DNA of 20,486 nucleotides, taken from Chloroflexota bacterium (GTDB lineage: Bacteria; Chloroflexota; Dormibacteria; Dormibacterales; Dormibacteraceae). How positions within the stretch are numbered: position 1 is the first letter of the stretch; each line of letters begins with the position of its first letter. Location: positions 1-20,486 of the forward strand of contig VBKD01000075.1 in the NCBI GenBank assembly GCA_005888075.1, in the 5' to 3' direction. The notes beneath the pieces were generated by a model. It saw only the letters and a list, made by a program, of their open reading frames with translations. It did not search any database and was not told the DNA's origin. This document shows, piece by piece, positions 6,799-14,053 of the stretch. The translations under genes and the position numbers were made by a program.

Positions 6799-6804
6799 TA
6801 ATGT
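6799..6804 (+). promoter_or_regulatory. Weak candidate -10 (TAATGT) for the potassium channel gene
   Basis: TAATGT fits TANNNT but is 9 nt before ATG 6814, slightly longer than the 6-7 nt seen elsewhere in this window. There is no Shine-Dalgarno before the ATG, so a very short leader is plausible. Confidence 0.25.
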
Positions 6805-6813
6805 CAGCCTTGA

Positions 6814-7815
6814 ATGCACGCCGAGCATCCACTTCGCCGTTTCCGGCTCCCTTTGACCCTGCTCGGCATCGTCATCGTCCTTGGGGTCGCCGGCTACATG
6901 CTGATCGACCGCTGGGACCTGCTCGACTCGTTCTACATGGTGATCATCACCATCAGCACGGTCGGTTACACAGAGGTCCATCCGCAGGGAACCGCCGGCC
7001 GCGTCTTCACCTCGGGCCTCATCGTCTTCGGCGTGGCTACGATGCTCTATGGCTTTGGCGTTTTTGCCGAGACCCTTGCAGACAACGCGTTTGGCCGGTA
7101 CAGGAGAGAGCGCCAGTTGCAGCGGGACCTGAACCAGCTCCACGAACACTTCATCATCTGCGGCTACGGCCGCATGGGCACGCAGATCGTGGCCGAGTTC
7201 GAGGAACACAGGGTCCCCTACGTCGTCATCGACCAGACGGAGGAAGCGCTCGAGCGCATCCGCGCCGAAGGCCGCCTGCATATCGAAGGGGATGCGTCAA
7301 GGGAGGACGTCCTCACGCAAGCAGGCATCGAACGTGCTCGTGGCCTGGTCTCGGTGGTCGACTCCGACGAGCGCGCCGTCTACATCGTTCTGGCCGCGCG
7401 GGCCCTCAATCCCAAGCTGTACATCGTCGCTCGGGGCGGACGGCCTGAATCGCTGCGGCGTCTCGAGCTTGCCGGAGCGACCCGGACCGTATCTCCTTAC
7501 GTGATGGCCGGCCACCGAATGGCCGAGCTTGCGATCCGGCCGGCGCTGGTCGATGTGCTCGACACGCTGCATCACGGTGAAGCAGGCATCGGCGTGGAGG
7601 AGATGGTGATCACTCCGAACACGAAAGCCGTGCAAAAGACAATCAAAGAGAGCGGCTTGCTGGAGCCTGCTGCGGCCAGGGTCCTGGCCGTGAGGCGGCG
7701 CGATGGCACCCTGCATGTAAGCCCTGACGGCAACCTCAGGTTGGAAGAAGGCGACCTCGTCATCGCACTCGGCACCGAGGATCAGCTGTTCGCGTCGGCG
7801 GCGCTTCTGAGATAG
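6814..7815 (+). CDS. Two-TM potassium channel with cytoplasmic RCK (TrkA-N/TrkA-C) domains
   Basis: The 333-residue protein has the MthK-like order. TM1 is at about residues 12-32, followed by a pore helix, the K+ selectivity filter T49-V50-G51-Y52-T53-E54, and TM2 at about 65-88. Next comes an RCK/TrkA-N Rossmann domain with the nucleotide-binding motif G117-Y-G-R-M-G122, and last a TrkA-C domain (about 250-333) ending in the usual EEGDLVIALG-type segment. It should be a tetrameric K+ channel or leak pathway gated by ligands such as nucleotides or Ca2+ bound to the RCK ring. TVGYTE is close to the canonical TVGYGD, and replacement of the filter GD by TE is common in this prokaryotic subfamily. 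It lies upstream of the second CDF transporter, separated by 48 bp. Confidence 0.93.
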   Translation: MHAEHPLRRFRLPLTLLGIVIVLGVAGYMLIDRWDLLDSFYMVIITISTVGYTEVHPQGTAGRVFTSGLIVFGVATMLYGFGVFAETLADNAFGRYRRERQLQRDLNQLHEHFIICGYGRMGTQIVAEFEEHRVPYVVIDQTEEALERIRAEGRLHIEGDASREDVLTQAGIERARGLVSVVDSDERAVYIVLAARALNPKLYIVARGGRPESLRRLELAGATRTVSPYVMAGHRMAELAIRPALVDVLDTLHHGEAGIGVEEMVITPNTKAVQKTIKESGLLEPAAARVLAVRRRDGTLHVSPDGNLRLEEGDLVIALGTEDQLFASAALLR

Positions 7816-7833
7816 CCGCCACATCCCGGCGGC
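7815..7833 (+). terminator. GC hairpin just after the potassium channel stop
   Basis: A 6-bp perfect stem GCCGCC/GGCGGC with a 7-nt loop starts at the last base of the TAG stop. It has no following T-run, so intrinsic termination is doubtful. It may mark an operon break, since a TAAAGT -10 candidate follows at 7852. Confidence 0.25.
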
Positions 7834-7851
7834 CGGCTCCAAACATGCACT

Positions 7852-7857
7852 TAAAGT
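7852..7857 (+). promoter_or_regulatory. Putative -10 (TAAAGT), leaderless-type, for the second CDF gene
   Basis: TAAAGT is exactly 6 nt before GTG 7864, with no Shine-Dalgarno between. The hexamer and spacing are identical to those before the first CDF gene (minus strand, 4371-4376). Confidence 0.45.
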
Positions 7858-7863
7858 TGAGCC

Positions 7864-9237
7864 GTGAACAGGCTGGAACGGCGTCCCGAGCTCGTCGCAC
7901 TCGGGTCGGTTGTGATCGGGCTCGCCATCGTCGTGGGCAAGCTGATCGTCGGCTTGCTGACTGGCAGCCTGGGGATCATCAGCGAGGCTGTTCATTCTGT
8001 CCTGGACCTGGCAGCGAGCGGCTTCACCCTGGTCGCGGTCCGCACGTCGCGCAAGCCGGCCGATCGAGAACATCCCTACGGTCACGGCAGGACTGAAAAC
8101 CTCGCCGCGTTCGCCGAGGGCATTCTCCTCCTGGTCACCGCGGCGGGTATCGCGTTCGAGTCCCTCCGGCGGCTGCTGACCGGCGGCGCCGGCGTCAACC
8201 CGGCCAACTACGCGTTCGTGCTGCTGGTCGCGACGCTGCTCATCGAAAGCGGGCGCGCGGCGGTTCTGAGGCGGGTCGGCCGTGCAGCCTCGAGCGAGGC
8301 ATTGCTCGCCGACGCGACCAACAGGCTCTCTGATGTCCTGGCCACCGTCGGCGTGCTGGCAGGCCTCTTCCTCGTCCGAATCGGGCTCCAGTGGGCGGAC
8401 TCGGTGGCGGCCCTCCTGGTGGCCGCGATCATCGCGCGGGCCGCGGCGATGCTGGCCTGGCGCTCAGGTGACATCCTGATCGATCGCGCACCGGCGGGCA
8501 CCGAGGCCCAGCTGCGCGAGGCGATCAGAGACGTCGACGGTGTGCGAGAGGTGCGGTCGGTGCGCGTCCGCCGTTCCGGCCCGAGCCTCATCGGCGACGC
8601 CCGCATCGCGACCGGCCGCATGCTTTCGGTCGAGGCGGCCGGGAGGCTGGTCGACGACGTCAAGTCACGGGCTCGCTCCGTGCAGCCTTCCCTGGACCTC
8701 TCGGTCCTCGTCGAAGGCCAGGAGCAGCGCGGCGATCTGGTCGAGCGGATCCACGCCGCGGCCGCACGCAACGGTGGCGTGCGCGACCTCCACAACGTCA
8801 CCGTCGAGCGCGAGGCCGACGGATCCCTTCACCTCATCATGCACGCCAAGCTGCCGGGCGATATGACCCTGGACAAGGCGTCGCGGACGAGCGCCGCACT
8901 CGAGCGCGCGCTCAGGACCGAGCTCCCCGACGCGAGCCGGATAGACATTCACCTCGAGCCCATGGAGCCGCACGTGGTCACGGGCGAGGATGTGACCGCT
9001 CGCCGGGCGCAGCTGGTCACGCGCATGAGTGACATCGTCTCCGCCCACCCGGAGGTGCTGCGGTCCGTCGACGTCGAGCTCAGTGATCGCCACCAGCGGA
9101 TTCACGCTCACGTAGTGGCCGAGGTTGCCGGCCAAGTCAGCCTCGAGGACGCCCACCGGATCGAGACTGAGCTCGAGGAAAGCATCCGCCGCGCGATGCC
9201 CGAGGTCCACGAGGTGGTGGCACGGGTCACGGCATGA
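7864..9237 (+). CDS. CDF-family cation transporter with three tandem C-terminal ZT-dimer-like domains
   Basis: The 457-residue protein starts with a CDF membrane domain of the FieF/MamM type (about residues 10-205, six TM segments). TM2 has H44-x3-D48 (SEAVHSVLD) and the TM2-TM3 loop has DREHPYGHGRTEN with D67, H70 and H74. TM5 reads N153-R-L-S-D157, so the metal-ligand His normally found at 153 is Asn. The cytoplasmic part is about 250 residues, compared with about 90 in ordinary CDFs. It reads as three consecutive ferredoxin-like units (about 209-288, 290-378 and 380-457), each with an HP/DVDGV-x-V-like first strand and a long helix. It probably moves a divalent metal outward, but the Asn and extra domains make the substrate uncertain. 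GTG 7864 has TAAAGT 6 nt upstream. Confidence 0.9.
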   Translation: MNRLERRPELVALGSVVIGLAIVVGKLIVGLLTGSLGIISEAVHSVLDLAASGFTLVAVRTSRKPADREHPYGHGRTENLAAFAEGILLLVTAAGIAFESLRRLLTGGAGVNPANYAFVLLVATLLIESGRAAVLRRVGRAASSEALLADATNRLSDVLATVGVLAGLFLVRIGLQWADSVAALLVAAIIARAAAMLAWRSGDILIDRAPAGTEAQLREAIRDVDGVREVRSVRVRRSGPSLIGDARIATGRMLSVEAAGRLVDDVKSRARSVQPSLDLSVLVEGQEQRGDLVERIHAAAARNGGVRDLHNVTVEREADGSLHLIMHAKLPGDMTLDKASRTSAALERALRTELPDASRIDIHLEPMEPHVVTGEDVTARRAQLVTRMSDIVSAHPEVLRSVDVELSDRHQRIHAHVVAEVAGQVSLEDAHRIETELEESIRRAMPEVHEVVARVTA

Positions 9238-9259
9238 AACACGTCGCCAACCGTGGTTT

Positions 9260-9265
9260 TTGACA
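9260..9265 (+). promoter_or_regulatory. Isolated consensus -35 (TTGACA) upstream of the protease operon
   Basis: A perfect TTGACA lies 25 bp before GTG 9291. The sequence 16 bp downstream is TACCCG, a poor -10. The position suits a promoter of the sedolisin operon, but the -10 is unconvincing. Confidence 0.25.
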
Positions 9266-9290
9266 CTGAGGTCTGGGAAGCTACCCGCAC

Positions 9291-10958
9291 GTGAAAATTC
9301 GGCCCGCGCTGTCGGTGGCGGTCGTCCCGGTCCTCGCTGTCTTGCTTGCGGGCTGCGATGCTCTCCCTGGCCCTTCCCACCAGCTGGGGGTGGTGACCAG
9401 CCGGCCGGCCGTCAAGAAGCCGCCGATGACGCTGGCGGCGGCCATCCGAGCTTCGGTCGACCTCGGGCCGGCGGGCGCCGCGACGACAGTCTTCTTGAGC
9501 TTCGGGCTGAAGACGCGCAACGCCGAGGAGCTCGCGGCGCTGATCGCGAGCGGCCAGACCATCTCGCCCGCCGACTACGCCTCGCGATTCAACCCCGACC
9601 CCGCGCTGGTCGAGAGCGCCGTCAAATCCCTCGCTAGCAATGGCTTTCGGGCGAGCTGGGCCGGCGGCTCGAGCCTGATCGCAGCGGATGGTCCAGCGCC
9701 CGCGGCCGCCTCACTCCTGCGTGTCGCCATCGACAACTACCGGCTTGCGGATGGCACAACGTTCTACGCCTCTCTCGACGAGCCCCACATTCCACCCGCG
9801 ATCGCTGCCGTCACCAGCAACGTCAGCGGGCTGGACAACTACCGGCGCGCACGTTCATTCGCCGTAGGCCCAGGCGGTCTCGCGCCAACGGATGTGCTGG
9901 CGTTCTACAACATCAAGGCGCTCAGGGACGCGGGCCTGGACGGAACCGGCCAGACGATCGTCTTCCCGGAGATCGACGATCTGCCCAACCTGAACGACCT
10001 CAACAAGTTCGCGACCAAGTTCGGACTTCCATCGTTCGATTCGGTGGTGACGGTGAAGCGCGACCCCGCCAATTGGGGCACTCCCGAAAAGCCTCAAGGC
10101 GAGACCGTGCTGGACCTCGAGATCGCGCATGAGGTCGCTCCCCAAGCCAAGCTGGTCGTCTACCTGTCGGCCCCCGACTTCGGCCACGGCGACAGGGCGT
10201 TCGACCAGCTCGTCACCGACCACCTCGGGTCGATCATCTCCGAGAGCCTCGGCTCCTGCGAACCCGACACGCCACCCGGATCTCGCAACAACTACGCGTC
10301 CATCCAGGACCGCGCGATTGCGCAGGGCATGTCGCACTTCGTCGCCACCGGAGACAACGGCGCATACACGTGCGGCGAGGACCAGCCCGCCGCCGGCAGC
10401 TTTCCCTCGACGCTGCCCACGGTGACGGCTGTCGGCGGCACCACCGTCTTCGAGTCGGTGCAGGGGGTCTATTACCAGGAGTCCGCGTGGGGAAGCCCGC
10501 TCGATGAAAGCGGCGGGGGCGGGGGCGCCAGCCAGTTCTATGGGGTGCCCACCTATCAAAAGAGCGTGGAGCAGGCGGCGGGCCACGGATTCCGCCAGGT
10601 GCCGGATGTGTCCGCGGACGCCGACCCGGCGACCGGGTTTCACATCATCTTCGGGGGCAAGGATGGTCAGGCGGGCGGAACATCGGCAGCGACGCCTCTG
10701 TGGGCAGCCACCGTCGCCCTGGTCAACCAGGACCTGAAGAAGCACGGCCTGCACGAGGCGGGCAACGCGAACCCCGCGCTCTACTGGATGGGCGCAAACC
10801 TGGCCAAGCTCACGCCCAAACCATTCCACGACGTCTCCGGTGGCAACAACCTCGCGTATGACGCCCTCCCAGGCTGGGATTTCGCCACCGGGTGGGGGAG
10901 CATGGACGCGGCAGCCCTCGACGCGGCATGGATCGTGTACGTCAAGAGTGGCGGATGA
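9291..10958 (+). CDS. Sedolisin (S53) family serine-carboxyl peptidase, lipoprotein
   Basis: The 555-residue precursor begins with a lipoprotein signal (hydrophobic residues 5-20, lipobox LAGC with Cys22), so it should be lipid-anchored outside the membrane. Residues about 45-185 look like the activation prodomain (pro-kumamolisin type, with a SPADYASRFNP segment). The catalytic domain follows: E271-x3-D275 in GETVLDLEIAHE, the oxyanion aspartate D355 in ATGDNGA, and the nucleophile S465 in GGTSAATP. Near the C-terminus FHDVSGGNN and GWDFATGWGS form the calcium site. All residues for an active acid-adapted endopeptidase are present. Sedolisins are usually secreted; a lipobox is less common. 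GTG 9291 is the start that gives this signal peptide. Its TGA overlaps the next ATG (ATGA), implying translational coupling. Confidence 0.93.
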   Translation: MKIRPALSVAVVPVLAVLLAGCDALPGPSHQLGVVTSRPAVKKPPMTLAAAIRASVDLGPAGAATTVFLSFGLKTRNAEELAALIASGQTISPADYASRFNPDPALVESAVKSLASNGFRASWAGGSSLIAADGPAPAAASLLRVAIDNYRLADGTTFYASLDEPHIPPAIAAVTSNVSGLDNYRRARSFAVGPGGLAPTDVLAFYNIKALRDAGLDGTGQTIVFPEIDDLPNLNDLNKFATKFGLPSFDSVVTVKRDPANWGTPEKPQGETVLDLEIAHEVAPQAKLVVYLSAPDFGHGDRAFDQLVTDHLGSIISESLGSCEPDTPPGSRNNYASIQDRAIAQGMSHFVATGDNGAYTCGEDQPAAGSFPSTLPTVTAVGGTTVFESVQGVYYQESAWGSPLDESGGGGGASQFYGVPTYQKSVEQAAGHGFRQVPDVSADADPATGFHIIFGGKDGQAGGTSAATPLWAATVALVNQDLKKHGLHEAGNANPALYWMGANLAKLTPKPFHDVSGGNNLAYDALPGWDFATGWGSMDAAALDAAWIVYVKSGG

Positions 10959-12145
10959 AGAAGCGAGGACCGGAGCGCCGGAAGAGCGTGGGCCGGCGAG
11001 CCGGAGAGACTGGTGCGCGTCCGCTCGAAGGTCCGCCCCTGGTGACCTGTCCGCACTGCGAGCACCTGGTACCAGCCGGCGATTTCTGCGGCCACTGCGG
11101 CGCGCACCTGCCGACAGCCAGCACCCGCCGCCGGCATGCATTCGCCGCCATGCCCAACGAGCCGGTGGCTCATCTGTCGATCATCAGCACCCTGCTTCCG
11201 CACCTTCCGCATCGACGTGGCCGGCCCTTCCGTACCGCTCTGCTGGCAGGCGGGGTGGCGGTGATGGCGCTGGCGGCGCTCCACCTGTTCGCGCCCGCCG
11301 CGATCGCCGCGGTGCTCGTGCTCCCGGTCCTCTATCTCATCTATCTATACGAGGTGGAGGTTTACGAGAACGAGCCCTGGCTCGTGGTCGGCGCCACGAT
11401 GGCGGCGGGAGCTGTGCTGGGCTTCGTCTTCGCGAATCTTGCGGGTGGCGCCCTGTCGCGGCTCGCGCTCACGGGTGATCGTGCCACGGGTTTTGTCTTC
11501 GCGGGCATCGCCGTCCCGATCGCTGCTCAGCTCCTGATGCTGGCCGGCCCGCTTTTTCTGTACACGTACCGAAGCCGGTTTCGCGAACCGCTCGACGGGC
11601 TGACCTTCGGCGCCGCTTCGGCGCTGGGCTTCAGCCTCGCGAGCTCGTTGACGCTGGTCTGGCCCTCGATCACCGGTCCGCTGATCGCGGCGGGATCGCC
11701 GTTCGAATGGGCCGTCAGGCTGGCCCGCGCCGGCCTGCTCGTGTCGCTGATCAACGCCAGCACCACCGGGCTCGTGACAGCGGCCTTGTGGCTCAATCGT
11801 TACGACCGCCGTCGCAGCCACCGCGAATGGCAATCGACCATCCCCGCCGCAATCGCCATCGCCTTCGGCGTTCAAGTGGTGGTTGGGGTGATCGAGTTCA
11901 TCGTGCCAGACCTGGCCGTGGATTTCGTGATCATGTCCGCCGCGACACTCGCACTCCTCCTCTACGTTCGACTCGTCATCCACCAGGCCTTGCTGGTCGA
12001 AGGGGTCGAGCACGAGGTCGGTCCAGATTCGCGGTGTCCGGAGTGTCATCGCATGGTGCCGACGATGGTGTTCTGCCCGGCCTGTGGCGCGGCGCGCGCG
12101 GCCGCTTCCAAGCAGGGCAGGCTCAAGCCGACCGGGCACGCGTGA
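10955..12145 (+). CDS. PrsW-like polytopic membrane protein with zinc ribbons at both ends
   Basis: The predicted protein has 396 residues. It carries an N-terminal zinc ribbon (C32-x2-C35 and C45-x2-C48), about eight hydrophobic segments between residues 85 and 350, and a second zinc ribbon near the C-terminus (C361-x2-C364 and C374-x2-C377). The membrane part resembles the PrsW intramembrane metalloprotease family, notably YEVEVYENEPW and the EPLDGLTFGAASALGF block. PrsW cleaves anti-sigma factors. However, the position of the family EE-x2-K motif reads PIAAQLLMLAG here, and the Glu expected after the GF (GFAxxEN) is replaced in GFSLASS. It therefore looks catalytically dead or mechanistically different. 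ATG 10955 overlaps the sedolisin stop by 4 bp. The residue comparison is from memory of the family. Confidence 0.8.
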   Translation: MKKRGPERRKSVGRRAGETGARPLEGPPLVTCPHCEHLVPAGDFCGHCGAHLPTASTRRRHAFAAMPNEPVAHLSIISTLLPHLPHRRGRPFRTALLAGGVAVMALAALHLFAPAAIAAVLVLPVLYLIYLYEVEVYENEPWLVVGATMAAGAVLGFVFANLAGGALSRLALTGDRATGFVFAGIAVPIAAQLLMLAGPLFLYTYRSRFREPLDGLTFGAASALGFSLASSLTLVWPSITGPLIAAGSPFEWAVRLARAGLLVSLINASTTGLVTAALWLNRYDRRRSHREWQSTIPAAIAIAFGVQVVVGVIEFIVPDLAVDFVIMSAATLALLLYVRLVIHQALLVEGVEHEVGPDSRCPECHRMVPTMVFCPACGAARAAASKQGRLKPTGHA

Positions 12146-12942
12146 TGGGCGTGCAGCCTCAGGCCCCGCCCCAGGTCTGGTACTGCGGACGCTGTGGAGC
12201 GCCGCTCGCTCCGGGTGCGACCTTTTGCGGCCGCTGCGGCACGCCTGTCCTGCTGCCGGCGGTTGCGGCACAGCCCACGTACCGGTATCCGGTCGCACCG
12301 CCGCCTGCCGCCGTTTATCCGCCCGGCCGGCGTTTCAACTTCAGGCCAATGGCAATCGCCGGAGCGCTTCTCTTGATCATCGCGATCATCACCGTCACCG
12401 TGACGGCGTTTGCCGTGTCACAGGCCACCGGCGGAGCAAAGAGCACATGCAAGGTGAATTGCGGGCCGAAGTTCGTCACGCCGCTGCCAGAAGACGCCTC
12501 TTTTCGGAGCTCCGCATTCAAATTCCAGGTCAACTACACCTCTCAATGGTCTGTGCGAAGCCAGGACGCCAACGGCGTGGCGCTTGGCACCCAGCTTGGC
12601 TCGGTCACTGTCGTGGGCCAGAAAGGCGGGCAGCCCGACCAGGTGATCCAGGCGGCGGTCGGCGCGCTCCCCTCATCCAGCTGGCAGAACGTGACGCTGG
12701 TCTCGAGCCTCAAAGGCGCGCATATCGGCACCCAGGATGGGGTGGGCGCCGTCTACTCCGCGACCCTGGTCGGCGCGACTCAGACGTCGACCAAGGTGCG
12801 CTTCGCCGTCATCGCCGCCACTCACAACGGAGTGACGGTGACCGTGTTCGCCATCAATCCCGCCGATCCGAAGAACTCGCCCAACGGTATGCCCGAAGGA
12901 GCGGACTTCGACTACATGTGCACCGAGTTCGTCTGGGGCTAG
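12145..12942 (+). CDS. Zinc-ribbon, single-TM protein with an extracytoplasmic domain
   Basis: This 265-residue protein has a cytoplasmic zinc ribbon at the N-terminus (C14-x2-C17 and C28-x2-C31), a Pro/Tyr-rich linker, one TM helix at about 69-92, and an exported domain of about 170 residues. The exported part has a CKVNC pair just after the membrane, then a segment of the type FKFQVNYTSQWSV. That segment recalls the start of PsbP/LpqN-like beta domains; this is resemblance, not a firm assignment. ATG 12145 overlaps the TGA of the preceding gene (TGATG), and the zinc-ribbon spacing matches that of the upstream protein. The three genes therefore form a coupled unit, with zinc ribbons that may contact each other or a shared cytoplasmic partner. 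Function is unknown. Confidence 0.82.
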   Translation: MGVQPQAPPQVWYCGRCGAPLAPGATFCGRCGTPVLLPAVAAQPTYRYPVAPPPAAVYPPGRRFNFRPMAIAGALLLIIAIITVTVTAFAVSQATGGAKSTCKVNCGPKFVTPLPEDASFRSSAFKFQVNYTSQWSVRSQDANGVALGTQLGSVTVVGQKGGQPDQVIQAAVGALPSSSWQNVTLVSSLKGAHIGTQDGVGAVYSATLVGATQTSTKVRFAVIAATHNGVTVTVFAINPADPKNSPNGMPEGADFDYMCTEFVWG

Positions 12943-12955
12943 CGACTTTTCGCGA

Positions 12956-13579
12956 CTAGACGCGCTCGAGGGCAAGTCGAGCCCCGAATCCAAGCAGCAC
13001 CACGCCTGTCACTCGCTGCATCCACTGACGTACGCGCGGCGCGGTGATGACATCGCGAATGCGCGTGATGAGCAGCCCATATGCATTCATCCACACCCAA
13101 CCGATCATGGCGAAGATCAGCCCGAGCTCAAGCAGCCTCAGCAGGACCACCTGGCCGGGCGCGACAAACTGCGGCAAAAACGTGACGAAGAAGACACCGA
13201 GCTTTGGGTTTGTGATGCAGGACAGAAAGCCCTGGCGGAAAACCGCATGCGCCGCCGCCACCGGCGGAGCCGTCGCCAGCAGGTCGATCGACTTTTGTCG
13301 CGAATCCATCAGCGCACGGACGCCCAGGTAGGCGAGATACGCGGCACCGACGAGCTTGAGGACAGATAGAAGATCGCTGGAGGTTCGGAGCAAAGCGGCG
13401 AGTCCCACTGCGGTCGCGCCGACCCAGATCAAAAGCGCAAGCGCTATGCCGCTGGTCGTGAGGAGGACGCCACGCCGGCCGTGCGCGAGCGCGTTCTTCG
13501 TGACGACGGCCATATCGGGGCCGGGCGTAACGGCGAGCAGGAGACATATTCCGGCGAAAGCAAGAATCTGGGCATCCAT
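12956..13579 (-). CDS. LysE/RhtB-family amino-acid exporter
   Basis: The 207-residue protein has the size and pattern of LysE-superfamily translocators. These include TPGPDMAVVTKNAL near residue 20, the G-x4-G-hydrophobic second helix, YLAYLGVRAL in TM3, and a GFLSCITNPKLGVFFVTFLPQF block leading into TM4. Five to six TM helices are expected. Members export lysine, homoserine, threonine, leucine or other amino acids and analogues by proton antiport; the substrate here cannot be told. ATG 13579 is used because the family sequence starts there. It lies 4 bp downstream of the stop of the broken acetyltransferase gene and was probably co-transcribed with it. It is convergent with the zinc-ribbon gene across 13 bp. 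Confidence 0.9.
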   Translation of the reverse strand: MDAQILAFAGICLLLAVTPGPDMAVVTKNALAHGRRGVLLTTSGIALALLIWVGATAVGLAALLRTSSDLLSVLKLVGAAYLAYLGVRALMDSRQKSIDLLATAPPVAAAHAVFRQGFLSCITNPKLGVFFVTFLPQFVAPGQVVLLRLLELGLIFAMIGWVWMNAYGLLITRIRDVITAPRVRQWMQRVTGVVLLGFGARLALERV

Positions 13580-13583
13580 CGAT

Positions 13584-14032
13584 TCACACGAGGTCTGGGA
13601 GCTCGAACGATATCTCGTAGACGCCACCGCTCAGCTTTGCCTGGTGGATCCAGCCCATTTTGCGCAGCAGGCCGAGCATCTCCCGGTTCTCGGGCAGCAC
13701 GATCAAGGAGAAGGACTTTATGCCGTGATCGCGCGCCACGCGAGCGAGGCTGGCCAGAAGAGTGCTGCCCAGGCCCCGCCGCTGGAACTCGTCGATCACC
13801 GCCACCGCCACCTCGGCCACGTCGGTGCCTCGACCACCGCGAGCCGGTGGGCGAGGGCGTCGGACATCCGCTTGATGGGCGAGAAGAACCTGAAGTACAC
13901 CGTCCGCTCGGACATGGCTGCGACAGCCTCGTGAAGGAGCGGCTCGTCGTCAGGCACGATCGGGCGTAAATGCACCTTGGTGCCATCCCGCAGCTCAATC
14001 GTCCGAGGCTCGAAACCGGTGGACATCAGCAC
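13584..14032 (-). pseudogene. GNAT N-acetyltransferase, disrupted by a frameshift and internal deletion
   Basis: Two adjacent reading frames encode the two ends of one GNAT domain. The upstream frame (14032 or ATG 14026 down to a TGA at 13796) gives the N-terminal part with HLRPIVPDDEPLLHEAV and YFRFFSPIKRMSDALAHRL, as in Pat-like acetyltransferases. The downstream frame (open down to the TGA at 13584) resumes with GTDVAEVAVAVIDEFQRRGLG, the acetyl-CoA pyrophosphate motif, and NREMLGLLRKMGW. The join near 13830-13840 changes frame and also lacks about 30-40 residues that normally sit between these motifs (strands 2-4, usually ending VGVARY). A simple one-base sequencing error would not restore that segment. 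The alternatives are a true pseudogene or an assembly collapse. Acetyl acceptor is unknown. Confidence 0.75.
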
Positions 14033-14037
14033 ATAAG

Positions 14038-14043
14038 AAGGTA
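14038..14043 (-). promoter_or_regulatory. Putative -10 (TACCTT) for the acetyltransferase/LysE unit
   Basis: On the minus strand TACCTT is 5 nt before GTG 14032 and 11 nt before ATG 14026, which favours GTG 14032 as a leaderless start. It overlaps by two bases the plus-strand TAACCT, within the palindrome GGTAACC at 14040-14046. Confidence 0.3.
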
Positions 14044-14047
14044 ACCT
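14042..14047 (+). promoter_or_regulatory. Putative promoter (TGGACA-N16-TAACCT), leaderless-type, for the GT87 gene
   Basis: TAACCT sits exactly 6 nt before GTG 14054 with no Shine-Dalgarno. A -35-like TGGACA (5 of 6 consensus) is at 14020-14025, 16 bp upstream. This is the only candidate in the window with both elements reasonable. Confidence 0.5.
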
Positions 14048-14053
14048 CCGCGC

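Noticed and set aside
7297..8085. Open frame of 262 codons on the minus strand across the channel/CDF junction
   Set aside because: It is antisense to two clear genes and has no family similarity.
9855..11141. Open frame of 428 codons on the minus strand
   Set aside because: It is antisense to the sedolisin catalytic domain and the start of the next gene, where the sense translation has all catalytic motifs.
11345..12298. Open frame of 317 codons on the minus strand
   Set aside because: It lies opposite the PrsW-like membrane protein; its translation is low-complexity and Arg/Glu/Gly-rich.
12940..12965. Direct repeat GCGAC-TTTTC-GCGAC in the convergent gap, considered as a terminator
   Set aside because: The arms are direct, not inverted, so no stable hairpin forms; only four T residues are present.
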